Source: Sulfurimonas indica (lineage in GTDB: Bacteria > Campylobacterota > Campylobacteria > Campylobacterales > Sulfurimonadaceae). From it: a stretch of 56,350 nucleotides of DNA. Location: assembly GCF_009192995.1 (NCBI RefSeq), contig NZ_SDID01000017.1:1-56350 (forward strand). The letters are read 5' to 3'. Position 1 is the stretch's first letter; each line of letters opens with the position of its first letter. Below, piece by piece: positions 1 to 10,743 of the stretch. Under the pieces are notes generated by a model, which ran no database searches, was not told the origin of the DNA, and saw nothing but the letters and a program-made list of their open reading frames with translations. The translations under genes and the position numbers were made by a program.

Positions 1-47
1 CCCCCTGCGTGACAGGCAGGTATTCTAACCAACTGAACTACCACCGC
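1..47 (-). tRNA. tRNA-Asp (GUC), 3' part cut off by the window edge
   Basis: On the minus strand the acceptor arm GCGGTGG, the D arm GTTCAGTTGGTTAGAAT and an anticodon stem-loop CCTGC-CTGTCAC-GCAGG with anticodon GTC are visible. The T arm and 3' end lie outside the window. It follows tRNA-Lys by 15 bases and is probably in the same transcript. Confidence 0.9.
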
Positions 48-62
48 ATATTTAGTTTAAAA

Positions 63-138
63 TGGTGTCCCGTGATGGATTCGAACCATCGGCCACATCA
101 TTAAAAGTGACGTGCTCTACCAGCTGAGCTAACGAGAC
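63..138 (-). tRNA. tRNA-Lys (UUU)
   Basis: A complete cloverleaf reads on the minus strand: acceptor GTCTCGT pairing with ACGGGAC, discriminator A and an encoded CCA, D arm GCTC-AGCTGGTA-GAGC, anticodon stem-loop CGTCA-CTTTTAA-TGATG with anticodon TTT, and T arm GATGG-TTCGAAT-CCATC. Length is 76 bases. It is the first gene of a two-tRNA unit with tRNA-Asp. Confidence 0.95.
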
Positions 139-168
139 ATGTTTTCTTCTCTTTGTTAAGAGGTCGAA

Positions 169-174
169 ATTATA
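169..174 (-). promoter_or_regulatory. -10 box for the tRNA-Lys/tRNA-Asp unit
   Basis: TATAAT on the minus strand lies about 30 bases upstream of the mature 5' end of tRNA-Lys. No convincing -35 box is seen, which is usual for this phylum. Confidence 0.45.
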
Positions 175-214
175 GACAAATCATTTTTATATGTCAAGAA
201 AAACAGAGAGAAAT

Positions 215-1303
215 TTAGAAAAAAGTCTCTTTGTCAATTAAAAGCAGCATTTTTATTGCCATCATTGCACTTTGATACTGTACATAGTTTCTATCGCCTT
301 GAAAAAGAAAGTGTTTTTCGTCGCTAATATCCTTGCTCCTTGCACCGATATAAACTGTTCCAACAGGTTTTAGCTCTGTTCCTCCTGTATCTCCTGCAAT
401 GCCGCTGATACTGAGGGCATAATCTGCTTCACTTACATTGAGTGCTCCCTCACTCATCTCAGAAACAACTTCACGTGAGACTGCCCCAAAATTCTCCAAA
501 ACTTCATGATCTACAGCAAGCCAGTTCTCTTTTAAAGCATTTGAGTACGTTACAAGTGAGCCGTCTAAAATCTTCGATGCTCCGTTATGTTTTGTAAAAT
601 AGTATGCTAAAAGTCCGCCTGTACAGCTCTCCGCAAATGTTATCTTTTTTCCTCTACTTGAGAGTTTTTCGATGATATATTCTATAATGTTTGCAGAGGC
701 TATAAGCTTTTTAGGTAAAAGATTTTTTGCCGCATGAATGAACTTTGAGATATCACCATACCTGTTTGAGTTGATATCAACACGGAGCCATCCCTCTACG
801 TAACTTGTGACTCCAAAGTTAACCTCATATGTCTGCGCTATCGGATTTAATATGCTAATAAGGTCATCCTTATTTTCATCAAAGACATGAATCGTTGCTT
901 GTGTATCGTTGGTATGCAGTAAAATTTGTGGCATTTTACTACCTTCATCCATCTGCATCACATTAATTGTAGCCTTGTTATACTCAAGCAAATATGTTCT
1001 CTCCTCAAAAAGTGTAGCTTTTTGTGGTATTAACATGCCATCTTTTAGTACCTGATTATCTCCCGTTACAGTACAAATAACTTTTCCAATGGTTGAGAAG
1101 TTCTGTTTACTTGTTACTATTAAAACTCTATTCTCTACATTTAACTCTTGTTCTAAATATAAAAAGAGAGAGTTGTCACTCTCTTTGAAATAAGTAATAG
1201 AATCGATAAAGTGCAGCTCTTTTTCTATATTTCTAAAAATATACTCTTTAAGCGGCTCATTATAGATAAATTTGTTTCCAATAAATATGAGATGTAACTT
1301 CAT
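215..1303 (-). CDS. CinA-family protein (NMN deamidase-type C-terminal domain)
   Basis: The C-terminal part, from about residue 205, is a clear CinA C-terminal domain, with TFAESCTGGLLA, the SxxVTYSNxLK region and SISGIAGDTGG. In other bacteria this domain deamidates nicotinamide mononucleotide in pyridine-nucleotide salvage. The N-terminal 200 residues sit where the molybdopterin-binding-like (MoCF) domain normally is, but they are very divergent and lack its usual glycine-rich motifs. I start the gene at the ATG at 1303: AAAAGG lies about 10 bases upstream, whereas the in-frame TTG nine bases earlier has no properly spaced ribosome site. It is transcribed divergently from ileS. The family is secure; the activity of the N-terminal half is unknown. 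Confidence 0.85.
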   Translation of the reverse strand: MKLHLIFIGNKFIYNEPLKEYIFRNIEKELHFIDSITYFKESDNSLFLYLEQELNVENRVLIVTSKQNFSTIGKVICTVTGDNQVLKDGMLIPQKATLFEERTYLLEYNKATINVMQMDEGSKMPQILLHTNDTQATIHVFDENKDDLISILNPIAQTYEVNFGVTSYVEGWLRVDINSNRYGDISKFIHAAKNLLPKKLIASANIIEYIIEKLSSRGKKITFAESCTGGLLAYYFTKHNGASKILDGSLVTYSNALKENWLAVDHEVLENFGAVSREVVSEMSEGALNVSEADYALSISGIAGDTGGTELKPVGTVYIGARSKDISDEKHFLFQGDRNYVQYQSAMMAIKMLLLIDKETFF

Positions 1304-1340
1304 CTTTTGCAAGGCCTTTTATAAGGATTTGATATGAAGT

Positions 1341-1346
1341 ATTATA
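1341..1346 (-). promoter_or_regulatory. -10 box for the cinA-like gene
   Basis: TGCTATAAT on the minus strand is an extended -10 box about 38 bases upstream of the chosen ATG. It lies back to back with the ileS promoter. Confidence 0.45.
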
Positions 1347-1378
1347 GCAGTTTTATAAGCTTTTAAAACCATTATAGA

Positions 1379-1384
1379 TATAAT
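1379..1384 (+). promoter_or_regulatory. -10 box for ileS
   Basis: TATAAT overlaps the upstream ATG at 1383, so transcription would begin near 1391. The ATG at 1416 is then the only sensible start for ileS. Confidence 0.45.
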
Positions 1385-1415
1385 GCATGACTTTAAATAT
1401 ATTTTTGGGGCAGAG

Positions 1416-4178
1416 ATGGACTATAAAGAGACACTACTTTTACCAACAACGACTTTCGCAATGCGAGGAAACCTGATAAACAATGAGCCAAAACGCTACG
1501 GGGCGTGGGATGCAAAAAATGTCTATCATAAAATGAAGACAAATCGTAGAGATGCTGAGAGTTTTACACTCCATGACGGACCTCCCTATGCAAACGGTCA
1601 TATCCATATCGGTCATGCACTGAACAAAGTTTTAAAAGATATTATCATAAAACATAACTATTTTTCTGGCAAATCTATCCGTTTTACTCCGGGATGGGAT
1701 TGTCACGGTCTGCCAATCGAGCAGCAAGTGGAGAAGAAGCTTGGTGGAAAAAAGAAAAAAGAGCAATTAGAGACTGCTGAGATTCGTAAACTCTGCCGTG
1801 AGCACGCTGCAAAATTCGTAGATATTCAAAGAGATGAGTTTAAAACGCTCGGGATCATTGCTGACTGGGAAAAACCATATGTGACAATGGACTTTCGATT
1901 TGAAGCAAATATCTTCAGAACACTTTGTGAGGTTGCAAAAAAAGGTCTTTTGGTAGAGCGTAGCAAACCTGTTTTTTGGTCATGGGCAGAGAGAACAGCT
2001 CTTGCAGAAGCCGAAGTTGAGTATGAGGATAAAGAAGACTACTCTATCTTTATCGCATTTGAACTAAGTGACGGAGCGAAAGCAAAACTTGGTATTGAAG
2101 GTAAAGCTGCTCCTGTTATCTGGACAACAACTCCTTGGACAATTCCGGCAAATACAGGTATCTCACTCAATCCTGAAGAAAAATATGTACTCACTACTGA
2201 TGGTTATATCGTAGCCAAAGAGCTTTTAAACTCACTTGTAGAAAGTGAAGTTGTGAGTGGTAGTGTCGCTAAAGAATTTGATGCAAAAGAGTTTGAAAAC
2301 CTCATCGCCATCAACCCGCTTAACGGTAGAGAGTCTCGTTTGGTTTTAGGTGAACATGTATTAGTGGACAATGGTACAGGATGTGTACACACTGCTCCTG
2401 GTCACGGTGAAGATGACTACCGTGTTGGTCTTGTATATGACCTTGAAGTTATTATGCCTGTTGATGAGACAGGATGTTATGATGAAAGCGTAGTAGGACT
2501 TGGACTTATTCCAAATGCCCAAAATTTTGTAGGGCGTCATATCTTTAAATCAAATGAAGACCTCATCTCCCTTATGGGTGATGCAGTTCTTAAAGTAGAT
2601 AAGTTTATGCACTCCTACCCTCACTGTTGGAGAAGTCATACACCGCTTATCTATCGTGCAACAAAACAGTGGTTTATCTCTGTTGATGGAACTCCTGAAG
2701 GGGAAAGCAAAACTCTGCGTGAGATAGCACTTGGTGAAGTTGAAAAGACTCAGTTTATTCCAGAAACTGGGCGTAAACGTCTTACTTCTATGGTCGAGAA
2801 CCGTCCTGACTGGTGTATCTCACGTCAGCGCGACTGGGGTGTTCCTATCGCATTTTTCAGAGTAAAAGCTACTGGTGAAGTTCTTTTAGATGAAAAAGTT
2901 TTAAACTTTGTTGCGATGATTTTTGAAATGCAGGGAAGTGATGCATGGTATTCTATGGACATTGCACAACTGCTCTACCCTGGATGTGAGTACAAACCAG
3001 AAGAGTTAGAGAAAGTAACAGATATTTTAGATGTTTGGTTTGACTCAGGTTCAACATGGAATTCAGTGCTAAAATCTCGTAACTATGATGCAGGGGAGTA
3101 TCCGGCTGATTTATATGTAGAAGGAAGTGACCAACACCGTGGATGGTTCCAGTCATCACTCTTTTTATCAACTGCCGTACAGCATAAAGCACCATACAAG
3201 GGTGTTCTCACACACGGCTTTACAGTAGATGAAAAAGGTGAGAAGATGTCCAAATCAAAAGGCAATGTAATCGCACCTGATAAGGTTCTCAAAGAGTACG
3301 GAAGTGAAATCCTGCGTCTTTGGGTGGCTTCATCTGACTATCAGGGAGATCTCAAAATCTCTCAAGGTATCTTAAAACAGACTTCTGAGAGCTATAGAAA
3401 ACTGAGAAACACATTTAGAATCATGCTTGCAAACATCAATGACCTTGAAGAGCTTACTTCTTATGAACAGATGGGTGACTTAGACAAATGGATACTCAGT
3501 GAAGCGAGCCGTGTACTAGCAGAGGTTCACAAACAATTTAGTGAATATAACTTTGTAAATGGTATGAGTACACTTAACAACTTCATTGTAAATGAGCTTA
3601 GTGGTATGTATATTGACATGACAAAAGACAATCTCTACTGTAATGCACAAAACTCTACACGTCGTCGTGCAAGTCAAAGTGCAATGGCGATGATTACAAA
3701 AACACTTCTGCTTTTAATGGCACCGATTCTTACATATACAGCTGATGAGATTGTAGAGAATGCTCCAACTATCATTACAGGTGATGCTGAGGATATCTTT
3801 GATATGACTTACACAGCACTAGAACAAATCGATGCACCTTTTGATGCAGAGTATATGGTAAAAGCACGTGAAGGTTTTGGAGCTGTTGTCGATGGACTCA
3901 AAAAAGAAAAAGTTATCAAATCAACACTAGAGTTAATTATCTATACAGAGTCAAAAACAACTTTAGATATGGATAGAGTTGATGCAGAGGACTGGTTCGT
4001 TGTATCTGGTATTTTTGAAGACAAACCTGAAGAGAATGAACTTGGAAGCTTTAAAGTGGGTAATGATACTTTTACAATAGCAAAAGCGACACAACATAAA
4101 TGTCCAAGATGTTGGAAATACCAATCAGATGCAGAAGACAAAGTATGTAAAAGATGTGAGGAAGTTGTAGGTGCCTAA
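1416..4178 (+). CDS. ileS: Isoleucyl-tRNA synthetase
   Basis: Class I aminoacyl-tRNA synthetase that charges tRNA-Ile in the cytoplasm and edits misactivated valine. The protein starts [10 protein letters not shown], as typical for the family, and shows the HIGH signature ([11 protein letters not shown]), the [11 protein letters not shown] editing-domain motif, the KMSKS loop ([10 protein letters not shown]) and a C-terminal zinc finger CPRCWKY...CKRCEE. Length is 920 residues, normal for bacteria. An in-frame ATG at 1383 would add 11 residues, but it lies inside the promoter. GGGGCAGAG just before 1416 is the likely ribosome site. A tiny membrane-peptide gene overlaps the 3' end. Confidence 0.97.
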   Translation: MDYKETLLLPTTTFAMRGNLINNEPKRYGAWDAKNVYHKMKTNRRDAESFTLHDGPPYANGHIHIGHALNKVLKDIIIKHNYFSGKSIRFTPGWDCHGLPIEQQVEKKLGGKKKKEQLETAEIRKLCREHAAKFVDIQRDEFKTLGIIADWEKPYVTMDFRFEANIFRTLCEVAKKGLLVERSKPVFWSWAERTALAEAEVEYEDKEDYSIFIAFELSDGAKAKLGIEGKAAPVIWTTTPWTIPANTGISLNPEEKYVLTTDGYIVAKELLNSLVESEVVSGSVAKEFDAKEFENLIAINPLNGRESRLVLGEHVLVDNGTGCVHTAPGHGEDDYRVGLVYDLEVIMPVDETGCYDESVVGLGLIPNAQNFVGRHIFKSNEDLISLMGDAVLKVDKFMHSYPHCWRSHTPLIYRATKQWFISVDGTPEGESKTLREIALGEVEKTQFIPETGRKRLTSMVENRPDWCISRQRDWGVPIAFFRVKATGEVLLDEKVLNFVAMIFEMQGSDAWYSMDIAQLLYPGCEYKPEELEKVTDILDVWFDSGSTWNSVLKSRNYDAGEYPADLYVEGSDQHRGWFQSSLFLSTAVQHKAPYKGVLTHGFTVDEKGEKMSKSKGNVIAPDKVLKEYGSEILRLWVASSDYQGDLKISQGILKQTSESYRKLRNTFRIMLANINDLEELTSYEQMGDLDKWILSEASRVLAEVHKQFSEYNFVNGMSTLNNFIVNELSGMYIDMTKDNLYCNAQNSTRRRASQSAMAMITKTLLLLMAPILTYTADEIVENAPTIITGDAEDIFDMTYTALEQIDAPFDAEYMVKAREGFGAVVDGLKKEKVIKSTLELIIYTESKTTLDMDRVDAEDWFVVSGIFEDKPEENELGSFKVGNDTFTIAKATQHKCPRCWKYQSDAEDKVCKRCEEVVGA

Positions 4179-4278
4179 CTTTAGTGAACCTGTAACACTC
4201 ACTTTTGTATTTAGCTCAATAGGTGCTATTTTTGCACTTATTGGTCTTGGTATCTTTTTTGTAAAGAGATTTAAATAA
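4171..4278 (+). CDS. Predicted 35-residue single-span membrane peptide
   Basis: GTG at 4171 opens a 35-codon frame that overlaps the end of ileS by eight bases. GAGGAAG six bases upstream is a good ribosome site. The peptide has a short polar N-terminus (VPNFSEP), one hydrophobic stretch of about 23 residues (from VTLTFVF to GLGIFFV) and a basic tail KRFK, a classic small-membrane-protein layout with the tail on the cytoplasmic side. I do not recognise it. Coupling to ileS suggests translation in step with the synthetase, but the function cannot be told from sequence. Confidence 0.55.
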   Translation: MPNFSEPVTLTFVFSSIGAIFALIGLGIFFVKRFK

Positions 4279-4291
4279 AGCAGAGACTTGC

Positions 4292-4297
4292 TATAAT
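4292..4297 (+). promoter_or_regulatory. -10 box for gatA
   Basis: TTGCTATAAT is an extended -10 element 29 bases before the GTG start of gatA. Confidence 0.4.
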
Positions 4298-4325
4298 AAC
4301 AATAATAAAATAGGTAGGATATCTA

Positions 4326-5669
4326 GTGATTACATTAAAAGAAGCACTTACACTAAACAAAGATGAACTCAACAAATTTAAAGACGAACTACGTAATAAA
4401 ATAGAAGCAAATAAAGATTTAAACGCATATATCGATGTTAACAGTGTTGGCGAAGGTGTACCTATCGCTATTAAAGACAATATTCAGGTAAAAGATTGGT
4501 CTATAACATCAGGAAGTAAAATTTTACAGGGATATATCGCACCATACAATGCTACTGTCATTAAGAAACTACTTGATAATGGTCTTTCTCCTTTTGGTCG
4601 TGTCAATATGGATGAGTTTGCTATGGGCTCGACTACAGAATCCAGCTTTTATGGAAAAACACAAAATCCTCACGCAAGTGATAGAGTTCCCGGCGGAAGT
4701 TCTGGTGGAAGTGCTGCTGCTGTTGGAGCTGGTCTTGCCATTGCAGCGCTTGGAAGTGATACAGGTGGGTCTATCCGCCAACCTGCTGCTTTTTGTGGAA
4801 TCGTAGGAATGAAACCGACTTATGGGCGAGTGAGTCGTTACGGTTTAGGTGCCTATGCATCAAGCTTGGATCAGATCGGTCCAATGACACAAAATGTTGA
4901 AGATGCTGCAATTTTATATGACATCATCAGCGGAAGCGATGAGAAAGACTCTACAAATGCTGGACGTGATGATAAGGTTATACCAAACCTGGATGCAACA
5001 AGAAAACTCACGATTGCAGTTTTACCAAAATATGTTGAAAATGCAAGCCAAGATATAAAAGATGCCTATGCAAAAGCTATAGAAGCACTAAAAGCTGCAG
5101 GTCATACGATTGTAGAGCGTGAGATGATGGATGCGAAGTATGATATCTCAGCGTACTATATCACTGCAACTGCAGAAGCTACAACTAATCTTGCACGTTA
5201 TGACGGTATACGTTATGGAAACCGTGTAGAGGGGAAAAACCTTGAAGAGACATTTTACAACACAAGAAGCGAAGGTTTTGGCGATGAAGTAAAACGCCGT
5301 ATCCTACTTGGAAACTTCGTACTCTCAAGCGGTTACTATGAAGCGTACTATGTAAAAGCACAAAAGACACGTCATATCATCAAAGATGAGTATGCGAAAA
5401 TCTTTGAAGATGTAGATTTGATTCTCTCGCCTGTTGCACCGACTGTAGCACCAAGATTTGGAGAGTTGGCAAATCCTATGGATATGTATCTCAGTGATAT
5501 CTACACTATCAGTGTCAATCTTGCTGGTCTTCCTGCTCTCTCATTACCGATTACAAAAAACAGTGAAGGTATGCCGGTTGGTCTGCAACTCATTGCAAAA
5601 GCATATGATGAACAAACTCTCTTTGATGGAGCACTTTCACTCGAGAGAGAAGTCGCTTACAAAGCATAA
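4326..5669 (+). CDS. gatA: Asp/Glu-tRNA(Asn/Gln) amidotransferase subunit A
   Basis: GatA is the glutaminase subunit of the GatCAB complex, which converts misacylated Glu-tRNA(Gln) or Asp-tRNA(Asn) to the amidated form. It is needed where glutaminyl- or asparaginyl-tRNA synthetase is absent. The amidase signature is plain: the catalytic lysine in PIAIKDNI, then [15 protein letters not shown] and [15 protein letters not shown] holding the Ser-cisSer-Lys triad. Length is 447 residues, slightly short but complete. Translation starts at GTG 4326, with AGGTAGGAT as ribosome site. gatB and gatC are not in this window. Confidence 0.96.
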   Translation: MITLKEALTLNKDELNKFKDELRNKIEANKDLNAYIDVNSVGEGVPIAIKDNIQVKDWSITSGSKILQGYIAPYNATVIKKLLDNGLSPFGRVNMDEFAMGSTTESSFYGKTQNPHASDRVPGGSSGGSAAAVGAGLAIAALGSDTGGSIRQPAAFCGIVGMKPTYGRVSRYGLGAYASSLDQIGPMTQNVEDAAILYDIISGSDEKDSTNAGRDDKVIPNLDATRKLTIAVLPKYVENASQDIKDAYAKAIEALKAAGHTIVEREMMDAKYDISAYYITATAEATTNLARYDGIRYGNRVEGKNLEETFYNTRSEGFGDEVKRRILLGNFVLSSGYYEAYYVKAQKTRHIIKDEYAKIFEDVDLILSPVAPTVAPRFGELANPMDMYLSDIYTISVNLAGLPALSLPITKNSEGMPVGLQLIAKAYDEQTLFDGALSLEREVAYKA

Positions 5670-5672
5670 TGT

Positions 5673-5703
5673 AATAATAGTGAAACAATCTTTTGCTATT
5701 ATT
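5673..5703 (+). terminator. Weak hairpin after gatA
   Basis: AATAATAG and CTATTATT form an 8-bp AT-only stem with a 15-base loop, followed by TTAAAA. It could attenuate transcription into the next gene. The T-run is poor, so it may simply be a leader structure. Confidence 0.25.
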
Positions 5704-5721
5704 TTAAAAAAGGAGTACAAC

Positions 5722-6135
5722 ATGGCATATTTTGACAAAGTAAAAGTAAAAGACAAACTCTACGGACTTGTATTTGGTCCGGGAAAAGTTTCTCAGGTTT
5801 TTGAAGACTCTCATTATAAAATGATGGTAAAGTTCAAAAACGGATATGAAGTACCATATACGGAAGATGGCATTCCGGGTTGGGGAAACTTTAAAAAACA
5901 GACAATATTCTATAAAAAAGATATCGACCTTACTGATGTTGACTTTGGACCAGTAACAAAAGTGCTCTCACCTAAAAAAATTATTAAACTGCGTGAGAAG
6001 AACAAGCTTGAAGTTCGTCTTCCTTCTGGTATCTGGACAGATTGTACAAAATGTGTTGCAGGGTATGTTGAAGATATGCTAGAAGCTGAAAACTATCACC
6101 TCTTTAGAAAATCTCTAAAGAAAAAGGATAAATAA
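5722..6135 (+). CDS. Conserved protein of unknown function, 137 residues
   Basis: ATG at 5722 follows an excellent ribosome site (AAAAAGGAG). The same frame is open further upstream inside gatA, but that stretch is a shadow. The protein is soluble, rich in lysine and aromatic residues. An N-terminal part (DKLYGLVFGPGKVSQVFED) looks like a small beta-barrel of the KOW/Tudor kind, and the C-terminus is strongly basic (FRKSLKKKDK). Two cysteines lie close together in WTDCTKCVAGY. I do not recognise a named family. It may bind nucleic acid or a protein partner, but that is inference. It lies between gatA and a membrane-protein gene whose start overlaps this stop codon. Confidence 0.75.
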   Translation: MAYFDKVKVKDKLYGLVFGPGKVSQVFEDSHYKMMVKFKNGYEVPYTEDGIPGWGNFKKQTIFYKKDIDLTDVDFGPVTKVLSPKKIIKLREKNKLEVRLPSGIWTDCTKCVAGYVEDMLEAENYHLFRKSLKKKDK

Positions 6136-6566
6136 TACTTTACACTATTATTCATACCATTCATATTTTTGCCGTATTTATCTACGGTGGATTTTTATTT
6201 ACAGACAATCTCTTTATGTCGAAGATGAAACAAACTTTAAATGAAGAGGAACATACAAAAGCACGTGAAGCAATTATGATGCATGTACGTAAAGTTGTTC
6301 CAAAAGCACTTATTGTTGCAGTATTATCCGGAATGTATTTATTTACACAGGTTTTTGGAGAGATTGGCCCAGATGGTCTCTCAACTTTTCAAATTGCCCT
6401 CTCCATCAAGGCATTTTTAGGTCTCTGGCTTGGATTTCGTGGTGTCAATCAGGTCTTTTTTGGCATTCAGCCATGGGTATTTAAAAGCCATATCTTTCCA
6501 TTCATTTTAGTAGTTATAATTATACTGCTTTCACAATTTATGTTTTTGGATTTTACCTCTTTTTAA
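6135..6566 (+). CDS. Four-helix membrane protein of unknown function, possible AUA start
   Basis: The first ATG in frame is at 6216, giving 116 residues. The frame upstream also looks coding: LYTIIHTIHIFAVFIYGGF is a membrane helix with a His-x3-His pair, followed directly by the polar loop that starts at the ATG. No ATG, GTG or TTG precedes it. ATA at 6135 overlaps the previous stop codon and sits six bases after AAGGA, ideal ribosome-site spacing. Including it gives 143 residues with about four membrane spans, the last ending near the C-terminus. The topology and N-terminal histidines recall CopD-like or DUF2269-like membrane proteins, but I cannot assign it. The boundaries are uncertain; the gene is likely real. 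Confidence 0.6.
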   Translation: MLYTIIHTIHIFAVFIYGGFLFTDNLFMSKMKQTLNEEEHTKAREAIMMHVRKVVPKALIVAVLSGMYLFTQVFGEIGPDGLSTFQIALSIKAFLGLWLGFRGVNQVFFGIQPWVFKSHIFPFILVVIIILLSQFMFLDFTSF

Positions 6567-6578
6567 CCACAAAAAAGG

Positions 6579-6584
6579 TATAAT
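6579..6584 (+). promoter_or_regulatory. -10 box for guaB
   Basis: GGTATAATCC lies downstream of a T-rich stretch (CTCTTTTTAACC), 48 bases before the guaB ATG. Confidence 0.45.
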
Positions 6585-6605
6585 CCAAAAATTTTAAACA
6601 TTTAA

Positions 6606-8563
<1,958 letters not shown>

Positions 8564-8574
<11 letters not shown>

Positions 8575-9322
8575 ACTTCTCTTTATCAAAAAAGCTATCA
8601 ACAGAGATATTTTTAAAAGCAGCATTGAGTGAAGTAAAGAGTTGCGGAAATTCTTGCTCCATCTTTGCAAGCATCGCTTTTGTACTCTCTCTTGCATGAG
8701 GAGCTTTAATATCAAATCGCATAGCAGGACAAGCTTCATCCCCTATCGCTTCAATACCGTTATCTACAACAAAAGCACGCAACTGCCGCTCACGCAACTG
8801 AATCAATGGACGAATCACAATCAAACCATTTTCAGCTCTGTATTTTGGTGCTAAAGAGCGCATCTGACCATTATAGATAAAGTTCATAAAAAAGCTCTCA
8901 GCAGCATCATCCATATGATGTCCAAGTGCTACTTTATTACATCCATGCTCACGTGCCACAGAGTAGAGATATCCGCGACGCATGCGAGAGAAGAATGAAC
9001 AGTAAGAGGAGTTTTTACGAATCTTCTCTTTTGCCAGATCATAGGTTTGTGTATCATGGATAATATGCGGGATATCATGCTCTTTGCAGTGTGCTGCAAG
9101 ATTTGAGTAATCTTCACCCATACCATAGCTAATTGTCACTGCCAAAAACTCAAACTTAAAGGGGGCACGGCGTTGTTGCTCTTTCATAGCATGAATCATA
9201 GTAAGAGAATCTTTTCCACCAGAGAGACCCACTAAGATTTTATCACCCTCTTCTATAAGATTAAACTCGGCATTTGTTTTGCCGAGCTTGGACATGATTT
9301 TTTTAGAAAGTTTTACTCCCAT
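8564..9322 (-). CDS. TtcA/TilS-type PP-loop ATPase, probable tRNA-thiolation protein
   Basis: N-type ATP pyrophosphatase with the PP-loop GLSGGKDSLTM at about residue 34 and the family regions RMRRGYLY, ALGHHMDDAAESFFMN and IVIRPL. These closely follow TtcA, which makes 2-thiocytidine at tRNA position 32 using a 4Fe-4S cluster. In E. coli TtcA the cluster ligands come from two CxxC motifs. Here those read CSFF and CPAM: only the first cysteine of each pair remains. The protein may hold its cluster differently, use another sulfur route or have a different substrate. Its start overlaps the mtn stop (TAATG). It is the last gene of the slyD-fabD run. Confidence 0.8.
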
Positions 9323-10017
9323 TAAGCGTTTGCCAACCTGTCAACCATCTTCATTAAAAATTCGGCACTGACCTTTGCAGAGCTCTCAACAAACTCTTCA
9401 AAATTAAAGCCTGCATCCATATCTGCAGAGTCGCTGATAGAACGAAGAATGAAAAAAGGAACTCCTAGTGCATCACATACAACTGCAACACTCGCACCCT
9501 CCATCTCTAAAGCATCTGCTTTAAAAGTCTCAGCAATAAACTCTTTACGCTCCTCTGATGCGATAAACTGATCTCCAGTTGCAATGATACCCTCTTTCAC
9601 GTCAACACCCATCTCAGAAGCGACTATCTTACTCAGCGCTATCAAATCTCTGTCAGCCTCAACATAAACACTTCCTTCCGGAACATATCCATGCGGATGT
9701 CCAAAGATTGTAATATCCAAATCATGCTGTGCAAGTTTGGAAGCCACTACCAAATCACCGATTTTAAGCTCAGGATTAACTGCTCCGGCAACACCGCTAA
9801 AAAGAAGCACATCACAAGCAAACATCTGCAGCATTGTACTCGCTGTTAATGTTGAAAATACTTTTCCTATTTTCGAATACGCCACAACCACATCTATATC
9901 TTTATATTTTGCTTTATAGTACTTATTTTTTGCGTAATTGACCTCTTCTACATCATCAAGACGCTCTAAAATCGGTGCCACCTCTTCTGGCATTGCACCC
10001 ATAATCGCTATTTTCAT
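9322..10017 (-). CDS. mtnN: MTA/SAH (and probably aminodeoxyfutalosine) nucleosidase
   Basis: Hydrolyses 5'-methylthioadenosine and S-adenosylhomocysteine. In Campylobacterota the same enzyme also cleaves 6-amino-6-deoxyfutalosine in the futalosine route to menaquinone (MqnB role, known for Helicobacter and Campylobacter relatives, inferred here). Seen: start MKIAIMGAMPEEV with the catalytic glutamate, SGVAGAVNPELKIGD, the ALEMEGASVA nucleoside-binding glutamates and the SDSAD catalytic aspartate. Length 231 residues, normal. It sits between the nitrilase (8-base gap) and the TtcA-like gene (1-base overlap). Confidence 0.93.
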   Translation of the reverse strand: MKIAIMGAMPEEVAPILERLDDVEEVNYAKNKYYKAKYKDIDVVVAYSKIGKVFSTLTASTMLQMFACDVLLFSGVAGAVNPELKIGDLVVASKLAQHDLDITIFGHPHGYVPEGSVYVEADRDLIALSKIVASEMGVDVKEGIIATGDQFIASEERKEFIAETFKADALEMEGASVAVVCDALGVPFFILRSISDSADMDAGFNFEEFVESSAKVSAEFLMKMVDRLANA

Positions 10018-10025
10018 TTTCTTCC

Positions 10026-10742
10026 TTATATTTCTACAGTTTTTATCACTGTTTCAAATTTGGCAAGTTGCTCTTTTATATTGCCTTTTTCATCAACAAC
10101 ACAACTTCCACCCCAAAAGCCAAGTCCATCTTCAAAACCGACACGATTTACAAAAACAAGTTGTGCCGAGCACTCACAAGCAACTGTTTGAATAATCTCA
10201 TACCAACTCTTTTCAATACTCAGTCCATCATCTCCAAATCCACGTGCAGGTGAAGCTACATGAACGATAATCAAATCAGGATCTAATCCGATAAGCTCTT
10301 CATGCACACTCTTATGCCATAGATCTTCACAAACCAAAAGAGAGACTCTTTTACCATTGGCTTCAAAAGCTTCAAAGCTATCGCCACCTTCAAAGTAGCG
10401 TGCCTCTTCAAACATTCCATAATTTGGCAGATGTACTTTCATATGTTTGGCAACAAGTTTTCCCTGTGTAAAATAGAGTCCACAGTTTCGAAAAACATCC
10501 CCGTCACGCAGTGCTGCACCAATAGCAATATCTACATCTTTACTTAATTCAATTAATGAGGTCAGTTCAGACTCATTCCATGCATCTTCATGCAGTTTAT
10601 CTTGTAAAAGATAGCCACTCAGTGCCAATTCTGGAAAGACTATTAAATCTGTTGTCGTCTTATTCGCTTCAATAATTTTAATGACTTCTTCTAAATTCGA
10701 ACGGTTTAATTTGGGAGAAGTCTGTGCAAGTGTTACTCTCAT
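10026..10742 (-). CDS. Carbon-nitrogen hydrolase (nitrilase superfamily)
   Basis: A single nitrilase-fold domain of 238 residues. The Glu-Lys-Cys triad is evident at E38 (FPELALSGY), K102 (HMKVHLPNYG) and C138 (LLVCEDLWH). The CEDLW context and GLYFTQGKLVAKHMKVHLPN resemble the glutaminase domain of NAD synthetases and small omega-amidase-like enzymes. The exact amide substrate cannot be called. It starts one base after fabD ends, so it is co-transcribed with fatty-acid and futalosine/SAM-salvage genes. Confidence 0.88.
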   Translation of the reverse strand: MRVTLAQTSPKLNRSNLEEVIKIIEANKTTTDLIVFPELALSGYLLQDKLHEDAWNESELTSLIELSKDVDIAIGAALRDGDVFRNCGLYFTQGKLVAKHMKVHLPNYGMFEEARYFEGGDSFEAFEANGKRVSLLVCEDLWHKSVHEELIGLDPDLIIVHVASPARGFGDDGLSIEKSWYEIIQTVACECSAQLVFVNRVGFEDGLGFWGGSCVVDEKGNIKEQLAKFETVIKTVEI

Positions 10743-10743
10743 A

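Noticed and set aside
5458-5721. Upstream extension of the 137-residue unknown gene into gatA
   Set aside because: The extension lies wholly within gatA in another frame. A strong ribosome site stands directly before ATG 5722.
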